DNA of 15,056 bases from an uncultured Bacillus sp. (GTDB lineage Bacteria; Bacillota; Bacilli; Bacillales; Cytobacillaceae). The stretch is from assembly GCA_937902115.1 (NCBI GenBank), contig CALGSR010000386.1, forward strand, positions 1-15,056, written 5' to 3'. This document shows, in pieces, positions 1 through 8,100 of this stretch. The notes beneath the pieces are model-generated. The model was not told the DNA's origin and made no database searches. It saw only the letters and a program-made list of their open reading frames with translations. A program made the position numbers and the translations under genes. Position 1 is the stretch's first letter; each line of letters opens with the position of its first letter.

Positions 1-2
1 GT

Positions 3-53
3 CGCCCTAAGGTGCGCGAAGTGCCTGCAACGGAAATCAACAACCAAGTTTAA
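3..53 (+). CDS. C-terminal tail of an unidentified ORF entering the window
   Basis: A reading frame open from the window edge ends at TAA 51-53 and gives RPKVREVPATEINNQV. The stretch is richer in G and C than the AT-rich promoter DNA that follows, which fits coding sequence. In Bacillaceae the gene before spoVG is normally yabJ (RidA family) or purR, but this tail does not resemble the C-termini I recall for either, so no name is given. A second frame is open from base 1 to TAG 61-63, so even the choice of frame is uncertain. Confidence 0.3.
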   Translation, partial: RPKVREVPATEINNQV

Positions 54-132
54 CAAAGCCTAGTGTTTAAATGATATCTATTTTCAGAATTCATCACTTT
101 GTGTATTTTTTTCTAAAAATTTTAATTATTAG

Positions 133-161
133 GCAGGAGAATCGAAAGTTCCGTTGAATTT
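133..161 (+). promoter_or_regulatory. Sigma-H promoter of spoVG
   Basis: A -35 element GCAGGAGAA (133-141) and a -10 element GTTGAATTT (153-161) match the sigma-H consensus (RnAGGAwww and RnnGAATww). The gap between AGGAGAA and GAAT is 14 bases, the same as I recall for the B. subtilis spoVG promoter, and the downstream ATACACTA is also as remembered there. A strongly AT-rich tract at about 104-130 sits upstream. In B. subtilis the equivalent AT-rich box is needed for full activity and is the target of the AbrB repressor; that role is inferred here. The promoter places spoVG under transition-state and early-sporulation control. Confidence 0.88.
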
Positions 162-210
162 AATACACTAGAAAAAAATATAACAGGATTACGTAAAGGT
201 GGTGAACAAA

Positions 211-501
211 ATGGAAGTAACTGACGTAAGATTACGCCGTGTGAATACGGATGGACGCATGAGAGCCATCGCATCTATTACGTTGGATAACGAGTTTGTC
301 GTTCATGATATTCGCGTTATTGATGGAAACAATGGTCTGTTTGTTGCCATGCCTAGTAAACGTACACCAGATGGCGAATTTCGCGATATCGCCCACCCAA
401 TTAACTCTGGAACACGTGGTAAAATTCAAGAGGCAGTTTTGGCTGAATATCATCGCTTAGGTGAAGTAGAAGTTGAGTTTGAAGAAGCTGGAGCTTCATA
501 G
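211..501 (+). CDS. spoVG: Septation / sporulation regulator SpoVG
   Basis: A 96-residue protein beginning MEVTDVRLRRVNTDGRMRAI, nearly identical to B. subtilis SpoVG (97 residues). The family is a small nucleic-acid-binding regulator. In B. subtilis it influences asymmetric septation and cortex formation, and in other Firmicutes it acts as a global RNA- or DNA-binding regulator. The conserved core SKRTPDGEFRDIAHPINS is at about residues 49-66, and the acidic tail ends FEEAGAS. Two in-frame GTG codons at 199 and 202 lie inside the strong ribosome-binding site AAAGGTGGTGA (195-205), so ATG 211 is the start. The gene is monocistronic: a sigma-H promoter lies upstream and a terminator follows 22 bases after the stop. 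Confidence 0.97.
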   Translation: MEVTDVRLRRVNTDGRMRAIASITLDNEFVVHDIRVIDGNNGLFVAMPSKRTPDGEFRDIAHPINSGTRGKIQEAVLAEYHRLGEVEVEFEEAGAS

Positions 502-522
502 GATATAGAAAAGAATAACACC

Positions 523-557
523 AAGAGCCCTGCTTCATATAAGTATGGCTCTTTTTT
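523..557 (+). terminator. Intrinsic terminator after spoVG
   Basis: AAGAGCC (523-529) pairs with GGCTCTT (547-553). Inside the 17-base loop, CTT (533-535) and AAG (541-543) can stack further. A run of T follows (552-557). It separates spoVG from the glmU promoter. The rest of the gap to glmU is AT-rich and holds nothing else recognisable except that promoter. Confidence 0.85.
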
Positions 558-677
558 AGTCCTCTGCAATACCTTCTAAATTTCCGGGATAAAAGTTTTT
601 CACCTGAATAGACCTCGTATTTTCAAGCCTTTCCCTGCCTTTTTCCATCTATAAACAAGATTCGCCTTTTTCTAACC

Positions 678-706
678 TTGAAATAGCATGATATTTAAGA
701 TAATAT
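678..706 (+). promoter_or_regulatory. Sigma-A promoter of glmU-prs
   Basis: TTGAAA (678-683) and TAATAT (701-706) are separated by exactly 17 bases, close to the vegetative consensus TTGACA-17-TATAAT. Transcription would begin near 713, about 28 bases before the glmU ATG at 741. That rules out the upstream in-frame TTG at 711 as the translation start. This fits constitutive expression of UDP-GlcNAc and PRPP synthesis. Confidence 0.8.
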
Positions 707-740
707 TTTATTGGATAAAAAGGTAATTGGAGGCCAATTC

Positions 741-2114
741 ATGCTTACACGTTTTGCAGTCGTATTAGCAGCAGGCCAAGGGACTAGAATGAAGTCAAAA
801 CTTTATAAAGTTCTGCATCCTGTTTGTGGGAAACCGATGGTACAACATGTGGTTGATCAAATCACAAAACTTAATATCGAACAAATTGTCACTGTTATTG
901 GTCATGGTGCGGAAAAGGTTAAGGCTGAACTTGGCACCGGGAGCAATTATGTTCTTCAGGAAGAGCAGCTTGGTACAGGTCATGCTGTGCTGCAGGCAAA
1001 GGATCTTTTAAAAGATAAACAGGGAACAACACTTGTTGTCTGTGGGGATACCCCTCTTATTAAAGCCGAAACAATGGAAGCACTAATCACACATCATGAA
1101 GAAAAAGGTGCGAAAGTTACGGTATTAACGGCGCAAGCTCTTGACCCGACAGGATATGGCCGTATTGTAAGGAATGAAACAGGTCTTGTTGAAAAAATAG
1201 TTGAACATAAGGACGCATCTAAAGAAGAGCGTCAGATTTCAGAAATCAATACCGGTACGTATTGTTTTGACAATCAAGCATTGTTCGCAGCATTAAATGA
1301 GGTGACCAATGACAATGTGCAAGGTGAGTATTATTTACCTGACGTCATTGAAATCCTAAAAAATAAAGATGAAATTGTTTCAGCCTACAAAACTGTAGAC
1401 TTTGACGAAACACTTGGGGTAAATGATAGGGTTGCTTTATCTGAAGCAGAAAGAATCATGAGACAGCGGATAAATAAAGTGCATATGCAAAATGGTGTAA
1501 CGATTATCGATCCGCTAACAACCTACATTGACTCTGATGCTGAGATTGGTGCAGATACCGTCATCATGCCAGGTACGGTCATCAGCGGGAAAACACTGAT
1601 TGGGTCAGACTGTAAAATTGGCCCGAATAGTGAAATTAAGGGTTGTCAAATAGGTGATGCTACAAGCATCCGCCAGTCTGTTGCATACAATAGTCAGATA
1701 GGATCAGCTGTTAATATTGGTCCGTTTGCGCATATTCGCCCACAATCCAATATTTTGGATGATGTAAAAATAGGTAACTTTGTCGAAATTAAAAAAGCAG
1801 TATTTGGCAAAGGAAGTAAGGCTTCGCATTTAAGCTATATCGGAGATGCTGAAGTTGGAAGTGATGTTAACATCGGCTGCGGCTCCATCACGGTTAACTA
1901 TGATGGGAAAAATAAATATTTAACCAAAATAGAAGATGGTGTGTTCGTCGGCTGTAATTCTAATTTAATTGCCCCTGTTACTATAGGAGAAGGAGCTTAT
2001 ATAGCAGCAGGTTCAACAATAACAGAGAACGTCCCTGGGGATGCGCTTGCACTTGCGCGTGCCCGCCAAGTGAATAAAGAGAATTACGTGCAAAAACTAA
2101 ATATTCATAAGTAA
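741..2114 (+). CDS. glmU: Bifunctional UDP-GlcNAc pyrophosphorylase / glucosamine-1-phosphate acetyltransferase GlmU
   Basis: A 457-residue cytoplasmic enzyme (B. subtilis GlmU/GcaD is 456). It acetylates glucosamine-1-phosphate and couples the product to UTP, giving UDP-GlcNAc for peptidoglycan and teichoic acids. The N-terminal uridylyltransferase domain shows the nucleotide-binding loop LAAGQGTRMKSK at residues 9-20, CGDTPL, and GEYYLPDVIEIL. From about residue 250 the C-terminal left-handed beta-helix of hexapeptide repeats begins. It carries the acetyl-transfer motif NIGPFAHIRP with His331, and the NYDGKNK motif near residues 386-392. The start is ATG 741, with TTGGAGG (728-734) 6 bases upstream. 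prs follows after 14 bases and shares the transcript. No defects are seen. Confidence 0.98.
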   Translation: MLTRFAVVLAAGQGTRMKSKLYKVLHPVCGKPMVQHVVDQITKLNIEQIVTVIGHGAEKVKAELGTGSNYVLQEEQLGTGHAVLQAKDLLKDKQGTTLVVCGDTPLIKAETMEALITHHEEKGAKVTVLTAQALDPTGYGRIVRNETGLVEKIVEHKDASKEERQISEINTGTYCFDNQALFAALNEVTNDNVQGEYYLPDVIEILKNKDEIVSAYKTVDFDETLGVNDRVALSEAERIMRQRINKVHMQNGVTIIDPLTTYIDSDAEIGADTVIMPGTVISGKTLIGSDCKIGPNSEIKGCQIGDATSIRQSVAYNSQIGSAVNIGPFAHIRPQSNILDDVKIGNFVEIKKAVFGKGSKASHLSYIGDAEVGSDVNIGCGSITVNYDGKNKYLTKIEDGVFVGCNSNLIAPVTIGEGAYIAAGSTITENVPGDALALARARQVNKENYVQKLNIHK

Positions 2115-2128
2115 AATTGGAGGTCAAC

Positions 2129-3085
2129 ATGTCTAATCAGTATTTAGATCCAAATTTAAAGGTGTTCTCATTAAACTCAAATAGAGCACTTGCTGCAGAA
2201 ATAGCCCAAGTTATCGGTGTTGAGCTGGGAAAATGTTCAGTAAGCCGTTTCAGTGACGGGGAAATTCAAATTAATATTGAAGAGAGTATCCGTGGCTGTG
2301 ATGTCTTTGTCATTCAGTCAACAAACACGCCAATTAATGAACATCTAATGGAACTTTTAATTATGATTGATGCCCTGAAAAGAGCATCTGCCAAATCAAT
2401 CTGTGTCGTTATGCCTTATTATGGCTATGCACGCCAGGATAGAAAAGCACGTGCACGTGAGCCGATTACAGCCAAATTAGTGGCGAATCTGCTTGAAACA
2501 GCAGGTGCGACACGTATGATTACATTGGATCTGCATGCACCGCAAATTCAAGGTTTCTTTGATATTCCAATTGATCACTTAATGGCTGTTACGATTCTTT
2601 CTGAACATTTTAAGGACCGTGATTTTGGCGGGGATCTCTGTATCGTATCTCCTGACCATGGCGGTGTAACAAGAGCAAGGAAATTAGCCGAAAGATTAAA
2701 AGCTCCGATTGCTATTATTGATAAACGTCGTCCAAGACCAAATGTGGCTGAGGTCATGAATATCGTCGGAAATGTCGAAGGCAAGATTTGTATCATGATT
2801 GACGATATTATTGATACGGCCGGTACGATTACATTAGCAGCCAATGCACTTGCTGAAAATGGAGCGAAAGAAGTCTATGCCTGCTGTACTCACCCGGTAC
2901 TTTCCGGTCCGGCTATTGAAAGAATTGAGAGTTCGAAAATTAATGAGCTAGTTGTAACAAACTCTATCGCTTTACCAGAGGAAAAACAAATAAGCAAAAT
3001 CAAATCTTTATCGATCGCGTCCCTTATTGCTGAAGCAATTATCCGCGTCCATGAAGAACAATCAGTCAGCATTTTGTTTGACTAA
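2129..3085 (+). CDS. prs: Ribose-phosphate pyrophosphokinase (PRPP synthetase)
   Basis: A 318-residue class I PRPP synthetase. It transfers pyrophosphate from ATP to ribose-5-phosphate, making PRPP for purine, pyrimidine, His, Trp and NAD synthesis. Visible motifs are FSDGEIQINIEESIRGCDVF near residue 45, the catalytic flexible-loop region YYGYARQDRKARAREPITAK near residue 97, LDLHAPQIQGFFDIP near residue 134, and the PRPP-binding loop DDIIDTAGT at about residues 225-233. The start is ATG 2129, with TTGGAGG (2117-2123) upstream; the in-frame TTG 2117 is part of that site. It lies 14 bases after glmU. In Bacillaceae this pairing links sugar-nucleotide and nucleotide precursor supply. Confidence 0.98.
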   Translation: MSNQYLDPNLKVFSLNSNRALAAEIAQVIGVELGKCSVSRFSDGEIQINIEESIRGCDVFVIQSTNTPINEHLMELLIMIDALKRASAKSICVVMPYYGYARQDRKARAREPITAKLVANLLETAGATRMITLDLHAPQIQGFFDIPIDHLMAVTILSEHFKDRDFGGDLCIVSPDHGGVTRARKLAERLKAPIAIIDKRRPRPNVAEVMNIVGNVEGKICIMIDDIIDTAGTITLAANALAENGAKEVYACCTHPVLSGPAIERIESSKINELVVTNSIALPEEKQISKIKSLSIASLIAEAIIRVHEEQSVSILFD

Positions 3086-3092
3086 TGAAACG

Positions 3093-3121
3093 ATAAGGCT
3101 TGCTATTACAGCAAGCCTTAT
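3093..3121 (+). terminator. Strong hairpin after prs lacking a T-tract
   Basis: ATAAGGCTTGCT (3093-3104) and AGCAAGCCTTAT (3110-3121) are perfect inverted 12-mers around a 5-base loop, starting 8 bases after the prs stop. The 3' side continues AAGCATAG, so no T-run follows and none precedes it for the other strand. It could be a factor-dependent or leaky terminator, or an mRNA 3'-end stabiliser. Some glmU-prs transcription may pass into ctc. Confidence 0.55.
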
Positions 3122-3150
3122 AAGCATAGAGCCAGAAAAGAAACTTTCAT

Positions 3151-3176
3151 GTTTAATTCTTCCTGTTTAGGGGTAT
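3151..3176 (+). promoter_or_regulatory. Sigma-B (general stress) promoter of ctc
   Basis: GTTTAA (3151-3156) and GGGTAT (3171-3176) are separated by 14 bases. This is an exact match to the B. subtilis sigma-B consensus GTTTAA-N12-15-GGGTAT. The ctc gene is the classical sigma-B-dependent gene of B. subtilis, so the position agrees with known regulation. Transcription would start near 3184, giving a leader of about 58 bases, which excludes the upstream in-frame start at 3149. Confidence 0.93.
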
Positions 3177-3241
3177 TTCTAAATAAAGGAATGCCTTTTT
3201 TGAAAATACTACTAAGCAAAAATGGAAGGGGAATAATGAAC

Positions 3242-3874
3242 ATGAGTGCAGTTTTACAAGCAAAGGAACGAAAGGAATTTCGCCGTTCCGAGTTAAGGAA
3301 ATTACGTAAGGAAGGCCAAATTCCCGGGATTGTTTACGGATCTCAATCCGAAAATAAACCGATTTATTTGAGTGAATCGGAATTATTAAAAACAATCAAG
3401 GATATAGGCCGCAATGGCGTCATTTCACTCGATGTTAACGGGCAAAAGGAAAATGTCATTCTAACTGATTACCAATCCGATCCGCTGAAAAAGGAAATCA
3501 TGCATATTGATTTTCTAGCGGTGGATATGTCGAAGGAAGTTACGGCAACTGTTCGGCTTGTTTTAACTGGGACCGCTGCTGGTGTAAAGGACGGCGGTGT
3601 AATGCAGCAATCATTACATGAGGTCTCTGTTAAAACGACACCGGATCTTATTCCATCATCGATTGACGTTGATGTCACGAATTTACAGGTGGCGGAAACA
3701 ATAACGATTAAAGATATCGGTGGCAATCAGTCTTATCATATTGAGCATAATGAAGATGAGGTTATTTGTTCGATTCTTCCGCCAAGGCAGGAAGAGGAAA
3801 TCAGTACAGGTGAAACTCAAAGTGAAGCGCCTCCTGAGAATCTTGAAGGAAGGGAAACAAAAGGAAGCGAATAA
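3242..3874 (+). CDS. ctc: General stress 50S ribosomal protein L25/TL5/Ctc
   Basis: A 210-residue protein of the long L25 (TL5/Ctc) type that binds 5S rRNA in the central protuberance of the 50S subunit. The N-terminal L25 beta-barrel covers about residues 1-90 (AKERKEFRRSELRKLRKEGQIPGIVYG, then DPLKKEIMHIDFLAVD). The TL5-type C-terminal domain runs from about 95 to 185 (GTAAGVKDGGVMQQ, VCSILPP). It ends in a poorly conserved acidic, Glu-rich tail. An in-frame ATG at 3236 lies only 4 bases after AAGGGG (3226-3231). ATG 3242 gives the family-like N-terminus MSAVLQ, so I chose it, though 3236 remains possible. Expression is expected in the sigma-B stress response, with possible read-through from prs. 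Confidence 0.95.
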   Translation: MSAVLQAKERKEFRRSELRKLRKEGQIPGIVYGSQSENKPIYLSESELLKTIKDIGRNGVISLDVNGQKENVILTDYQSDPLKKEIMHIDFLAVDMSKEVTATVRLVLTGTAAGVKDGGVMQQSLHEVSVKTTPDLIPSSIDVDVTNLQVAETITIKDIGGNQSYHIEHNEDEVICSILPPRQEEEISTGETQSEAPPENLEGRETKGSE

Positions 3875-3892
3875 TAACAGTAGTATAGAAAT

Positions 3893-4028
3893 GGGTGGAC
3901 TTTTACCATCCATCCAGGTGAAATGCCGGCCCGTAGGAGAATGAGTCATAACCCCGCAGTACAAACTCTGCATGGGTGTTAGACCTCTTATGGGCTAACT
4001 TTGCAAACGCTTTAAGGGTGAGAGGGAG
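3893..4028 (+). promoter_or_regulatory. Structured leader between ctc and pth (possible RNA switch)
   Basis: The 165-base gap holds several inverted repeats. The first is GGGTGGA (3893-3899) with TCCATCC (3909-3915). The second is AACCCCGCAG (3950-3959) with CTGC-AT-GGG-T-GTT (3968-3980): 10 pairs with two bulges and an 8-base loop. The third is GTTAG (3978-3982) with CTAAC (3995-3999), which shares bases 3978-3980 with the second, so the two are mutually exclusive. CCTCT (3984-3988), in the loop of the third hairpin, is complementary to AGAGG (4021-4025) in the pth ribosome-binding site. These pairings are seen by eye. No known riboswitch class is recognised, and any regulatory role is inference. 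Confidence 0.35.
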
Positions 4029-4039
4029 AATAAAATTAA

Positions 4040-4600
4040 ATGAAATTAATCGTTGGTCTGGGAAACCCAGGAAAACAATATGAACAAACAAGACATAATA
4101 TTGGCTTTATTGTAATGGATAAAATTGCTGAAAAACTTAATATTCCGCTCCAACAGGCAAAGTTTAAAGGGCTGTTCGGCGCGGGTCTTGTTGCAGGGGA
4201 AAAGGTCCTCTTATTGAAACCATTAACTTATATGAATCTATCTGGTGAATCGATTCGTGCTATAATGGACTTCTATCAAATCGATACAGAAGACTTGGTA
4301 GTGATTTACGATGACTTAGATTTAGCGGTAGGTAGAATCCGTTTGCGGCAAAGAGGAAGCGCTGGCGGGCATAATGGGATTAAATCAACCATTTCACATT
4401 TAGGCACCCAAGAATTTAATCGTATTCGGGTTGGGATTAATCGTCCGACAAATGGAATGGCCATTACTGATTATGTCCTTAGCCGTTTTTCCGGGGAAGA
4501 GCAGGGATTAATTGAAGAAGCTGCTGAACGAAGTGCGGATGCCTGCATAGAATGGATTAACAAGCCTTTTATACAAGTCATGAACACTTATAATCAGTAG
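4040..4600 (+). CDS. pth: Peptidyl-tRNA hydrolase (SpoVC)
   Basis: A 186-residue monomeric cytoplasmic esterase that cleaves the ester bond of peptidyl-tRNA released by stalled ribosomes, recycling tRNA. B. subtilis SpoVC is 188 residues; it is essential, and certain mutations block spore coat formation. Motifs are GLGNPGKQYEQTRHNIGF, with the catalytic-type His19 and Asn9; KPLTYMNLSGES near residue 59; IYDDLDLAVGRIRLR with the conserved Asp pair 91-92; and GSAGGHNGIKS near 110. The start is ATG 4040, with GAGGGAG at 4022-4028. The 11-base spacing is slightly long. The gene is followed closely by the fin leader with no terminator between. Confidence 0.97.
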   Translation: MKLIVGLGNPGKQYEQTRHNIGFIVMDKIAEKLNIPLQQAKFKGLFGAGLVAGEKVLLLKPLTYMNLSGESIRAIMDFYQIDTEDLVVIYDDLDLAVGRIRLRQRGSAGGHNGIKSTISHLGTQEFNRIRVGINRPTNGMAITDYVLSRFSGEEQGLIEEAAERSADACIEWINKPFIQVMNTYNQ

Positions 4601-4750
4601 AATGATTTTCACAATTGCGGGGAATAATAACATTATAAACAGCGTATGTACCTGTTCGGGTCACCATATGACAGGAAGAATGAAAGTTTTACTTTTCACC
4701 CCTACTCATATTGGTGCGCTTACTTAATAGTGTTATTAGGAGGAAATAGC

Positions 4751-4981
4751 ATGGCTATTCATTATCACTGCAGGCATTGTGGAATGAAATTAGGAACGAT
4801 TGAACAAGTCTCTGTTGAGGCGGATCGTCTCGGTTTTACCAAACTGACGGACGAAGAAAGACAAGAAATAATTACTTATAATGAGAATGGAGACTTGCAT
4901 ATCAAATCAATTTGTGAGGATTGCCAGGAATCGTTGCAGAAGAATCCCGAATATTATCAAAATGACTTTTTAATTCATTAA
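4751..4981 (+). CDS. fin: Anti-sigma-F factor Fin
   Basis: A 76-residue protein matching Fin (YabK). In B. subtilis, Fin is made in the forespore and inhibits sigma-F to help the switch to sigma-G. It has two Cys pairs, CRHC (residues 6-9) and CEDC (residues 57-60), consistent with a zinc ribbon. ATG 4751 has an ideal AGGAGG (4738-4743) 7 bases upstream. An in-frame extension back to 4646 is rejected because it lacks a ribosome-binding site and adds a sequence unlike the family. The 150-base gap after pth is not obviously coding. I could not find a forespore promoter with both elements in good spacing. A terminator follows at once. Confidence 0.93.
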   Translation: MAIHYHCRHCGMKLGTIEQVSVEADRLGFTKLTDEERQEIITYNENGDLHIKSICEDCQESLQKNPEYYQNDFLIH

Positions 4982-4983
4982 AA

Positions 4984-5017
4984 GCTTTGGAGCTTCATCC
5001 AAAGCATTTTTCTGTTT
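4984..5017 (+). terminator. Intrinsic terminator after fin
   Basis: GCTTTGGA (4984-4991) pairs with TCCAAAGC (4998-5005) around the loop GCTTCA. It is followed by ATTTTTCTGTTTTTA. It begins 2 bases after the fin stop and isolates mfd from the upstream unit. Confidence 0.88.
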
Positions 5018-5035
5018 TTAACCTAGCGGGTTCTC

Positions 5036-5064
5036 TTGTTACTTTTTCAGTAAAGTATTATAGA
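5036..5064 (+). promoter_or_regulatory. Candidate sigma-A promoter of mfd
   Basis: TTGTTA (5036-5041) and TATAGA (5059-5064) have 17-base spacing, each matching four of six consensus bases. A promoter is needed here because the fin terminator lies just upstream and mfd begins at 5137. An alternative, TTGCTA (5067-5072) with TATTCA (5090-5095), is weaker. Confidence 0.35.
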
Positions 5065-5136
5065 TATTGCTATCATATTAAAGTTTTCATATTCAACAGA
5101 TTAGATACAGGACGGATTTTGGAGGGAGGGACTGCG

Positions 5137-8100
5137 TTGAAAGGATTGAAGGACTTTTTTCATCAACAGGAAGATCTTCTGAGTATACTCTCGGGTATTG
5201 AAGGCGGTTTAAAGGAGCAGCTTGTTACAGGTTTGTCCGGTTCCGCGAGAACACTATTTCTTTCTGTAATTTATGAAAAAACGCAAAAATCAATTGTCAT
5301 TATCACGCATAATTTATTACAGGCGCAAAAGCTTTATGATGATTTAAACCATATTATTGGTGAGGATGATGTATTTTTATACCCGTCCAACGAGCTGATA
5401 GGGGCTGAAATAAGTGTAGCGAGCCCTGAATTAAGGGCCCAGAGGATTGAGGTACTCAATCGGTTATGCTTGCAGAAAAAGGGGATTACGATTATACCGA
5501 TTGCCGGTATGCGAAGAATGGTCCCGTCTCCGGACGTTTGGCGGGCTTATCAATTAACCTTTAAGCTTGGGCAAGAAATTAATGTTGAGAAATACTTGCA
5601 ACTTTTTGTCGAAATGGGCTATGTACGTACAGAAATGATCACAGCACCCGGGGAATTTAGTGTCAGAGGGGGAATTATCGATCTTTATCCGCTGACAGAG
5701 CCGGATCCTGTAAGAATAGAGCTTTTTGATACGGAAATTGATTCCATTCGTACTTTTTCATTAGACAATCAGCGCTCAATTGAAAAAAGAAAGGAATTAT
5801 CAATTGGACCGGCAACGGAAATTCCCATCAAGGAAGAACAGTTAACTTTATTTGCAGAAAAGCTTGATGAAGGTCTCAAGGCAAGTTTAAAGACGATAAA
5901 GGATGAAACAGCAAAAGCTCAAGCCTTGCAAAATATTGGTTATGAGCTTGAACAATTACGCAATAAGCAAAAGCCGGAAGGGCTATTTAAATATTTAGCT
6001 TTGTCCAAGGATTACTCTAGTAGTTTGCTAGATTATTTTCCGAAACATGCAATTCTCTTTCTCGATGAGAGCAGCCGTATTCATGAAATGAATGAATCAC
6101 TGGATCGGGAAGAAGCAGAATGGTACACCCAACTTTTAGGTGAGGGAAAAATCATTCATGGAATAAAGGTCTCCTATAAAGTGCAGGAGCTGTATTCCCG
6201 CTCAAGGCTGCCGCTTATTTATTTATCTTTGTTTTTACGGCATGTACCTAATACAAATCCACAGAATATTATAAATATAAACTGTAAACAAATGCAGAAC
6301 TTTCATGGCCAAATGAATGTACTAAAGGGTGAAATTGAGCGCTGGAAAAAGGGCAATTACTCCGTCTTATTTCTTGGTTCAGATGAAGAACGGATAAAGA
6401 AATTAGAGCGTGTTCTGCAAGACTATGAAATTGAAGCAGACGTAACGAGCGGGACAGAGTTAGTAATGGGCAAGGTGCAAATTGCAAAAGGAGATCTGCT
6501 GACAGGATTTGAACTGCCGATTCAAAAATTAGCTGTTGTGACCGAAGAGGAATTATTTACGAAGCGCGCGAAGAAGACGCAGCGCCGGCAAAAGTTATCA
6601 AATGCCGAAAGAATTAAAAGTTATTCCGAATTAAATGTTGGGGATTATGTTGTTCACGTGAACCACGGGATTGGGAAATATCTTGGGATTGAAACACTTG
6701 TTATTAATGGTGTCCATAAGGATTACCTTCATATCCGTTATCAAGGTTCAGATAAACTATATGTTCCGGTAGAACAAATTAACCTAGTGCAAAAATATGT
6801 CGCTGCAGAGGGAAAAGAGCCAAAAATTTATAAACTTGGCGGAAGTGATTGGAAAAAAGTAAAGAAAAAGGTCCAATCGTCTGTTGAAGATATTGTCGAA
6901 GACTTATTAAAGCTTTATGCAGAGCGTGAGGCATCCGTAGGATATGCCTTTAGTCCAGATAGCGAAATGCAGCGTGAGTTTGAGGCAGCCTTCCCATATC
7001 AAGATACAGAGGATCAGTCCCGTTCAATTCAGGAAATTAAGAAGGATATGGAAAAGGAACGGCCCATGGATCGTCTCCTTTGCGGGGATGTTGGTTACGG
7101 GAAAACGGAAGTTGCCATTCGCGCAGCTTTTAAGGCGGTAACGGATGGAAAACAAGTAGCGATTCTTGTTCCGACAACGATCCTGGCACAGCAGCATTTT
7201 CAAACAATGTTGGAGAGGTTCCAGGACTATCCGGTTAAAATTGGGCTCCTTAGCCGTTTTCGGACGAGAAAGGAGCAAACAGAGACGATTAAGGGTCTTA
7301 AAAACGGGACGATTGATATTGTTGTCGGCACCCACCGCCTCCTATCTAAAGAAATTGTCTATCATGATCTCGGTTTGCTCGTTATTGACGAAGAACAGCG
7401 TTTCGGGGTCAGTCATAAAGAAAAGATTAAAAAGTTAAAGGCAAATGTAGACGTATTGACGTTAACGGCAACACCAATCCCGCGTACCCTGCATATGTCC
7501 ATGCTTGGCGTTCGTGACTTGTCTGTGATTGAGACACCGCCGGAGAATCGTTTCCCGGTACAAACATATGTAATGGAGTATAACGGTGAATTAATAAGAG
7601 AGTCTATTGAGCGAGAGCTTGCGAGAGATGGGCAGGTCTATTTCCTCTATAATCGGGTAGAGGATATTGAACGGAAGGCAGAGGAAATTTCGATGCTCGT
7701 TCCGGATGCAAAAGTAACATTTGCTCATGGCCGTATGACAGAAAATGAACTTGAGTCTGTTATGCTCAGCTTCCTCGAAGGCGAGTATGATGTACTTGTA
7801 AGCACAACGATTATTGAAACGGGCGTCGATATTCCTAACGTCAATACACTGATTGTTAATGATGCGGATAAAATGGGACTTTCCCAGCTTTATCAGCTGC
7901 GCGGACGTGTTGGGCGTTCCAACCGGGTTGCGTATGCATATTTTACGTACCGCAAAGATAAGGTGCTGACAGAGGTTGCTGAAAAACGTCTCCAAGCGAT
8001 TAAGGAATTTACAGAGCTTGGTTCAGGATTTAAAATTGCGATGCGCGATTTATCAATCCGCGGCGCGGGAAATCTATTAGGTGCCCAACAGCACGGATTT

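Noticed and set aside
3149..3241. 31-residue N-terminal extension of Ctc
   Set aside because: Its start codon overlaps the -35 of the sigma-B promoter, upstream of the expected transcription start.
3941..3949. ATGAGTCAT, a perfect 9-base odd palindrome upstream of pth
   Set aside because: Short palindromes of this size occur by chance and no Bacillus regulator with this operator is known to me. It is covered by the leader finding.
4631..4637. CATTATA upstream of fin, a perfect sigma-G -10 element
   Set aside because: No GHATR-like -35 lies 17-18 bases upstream (the nearest, GAATG at 4600-4604, is 26 bases away). GTATG 4644-4648 with CATATGA 4665-4671 has 16-base spacing and only 5 of 7 in the -10. 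Neither is good enough to annotate.
4987..5136. 50-residue N-terminal extension of Mfd
   Set aside because: It overlaps the fin terminator and the likely promoter and has no ribosome-binding site at its start. TTG 5137 has a strong site and gives exactly the family length of 1177.
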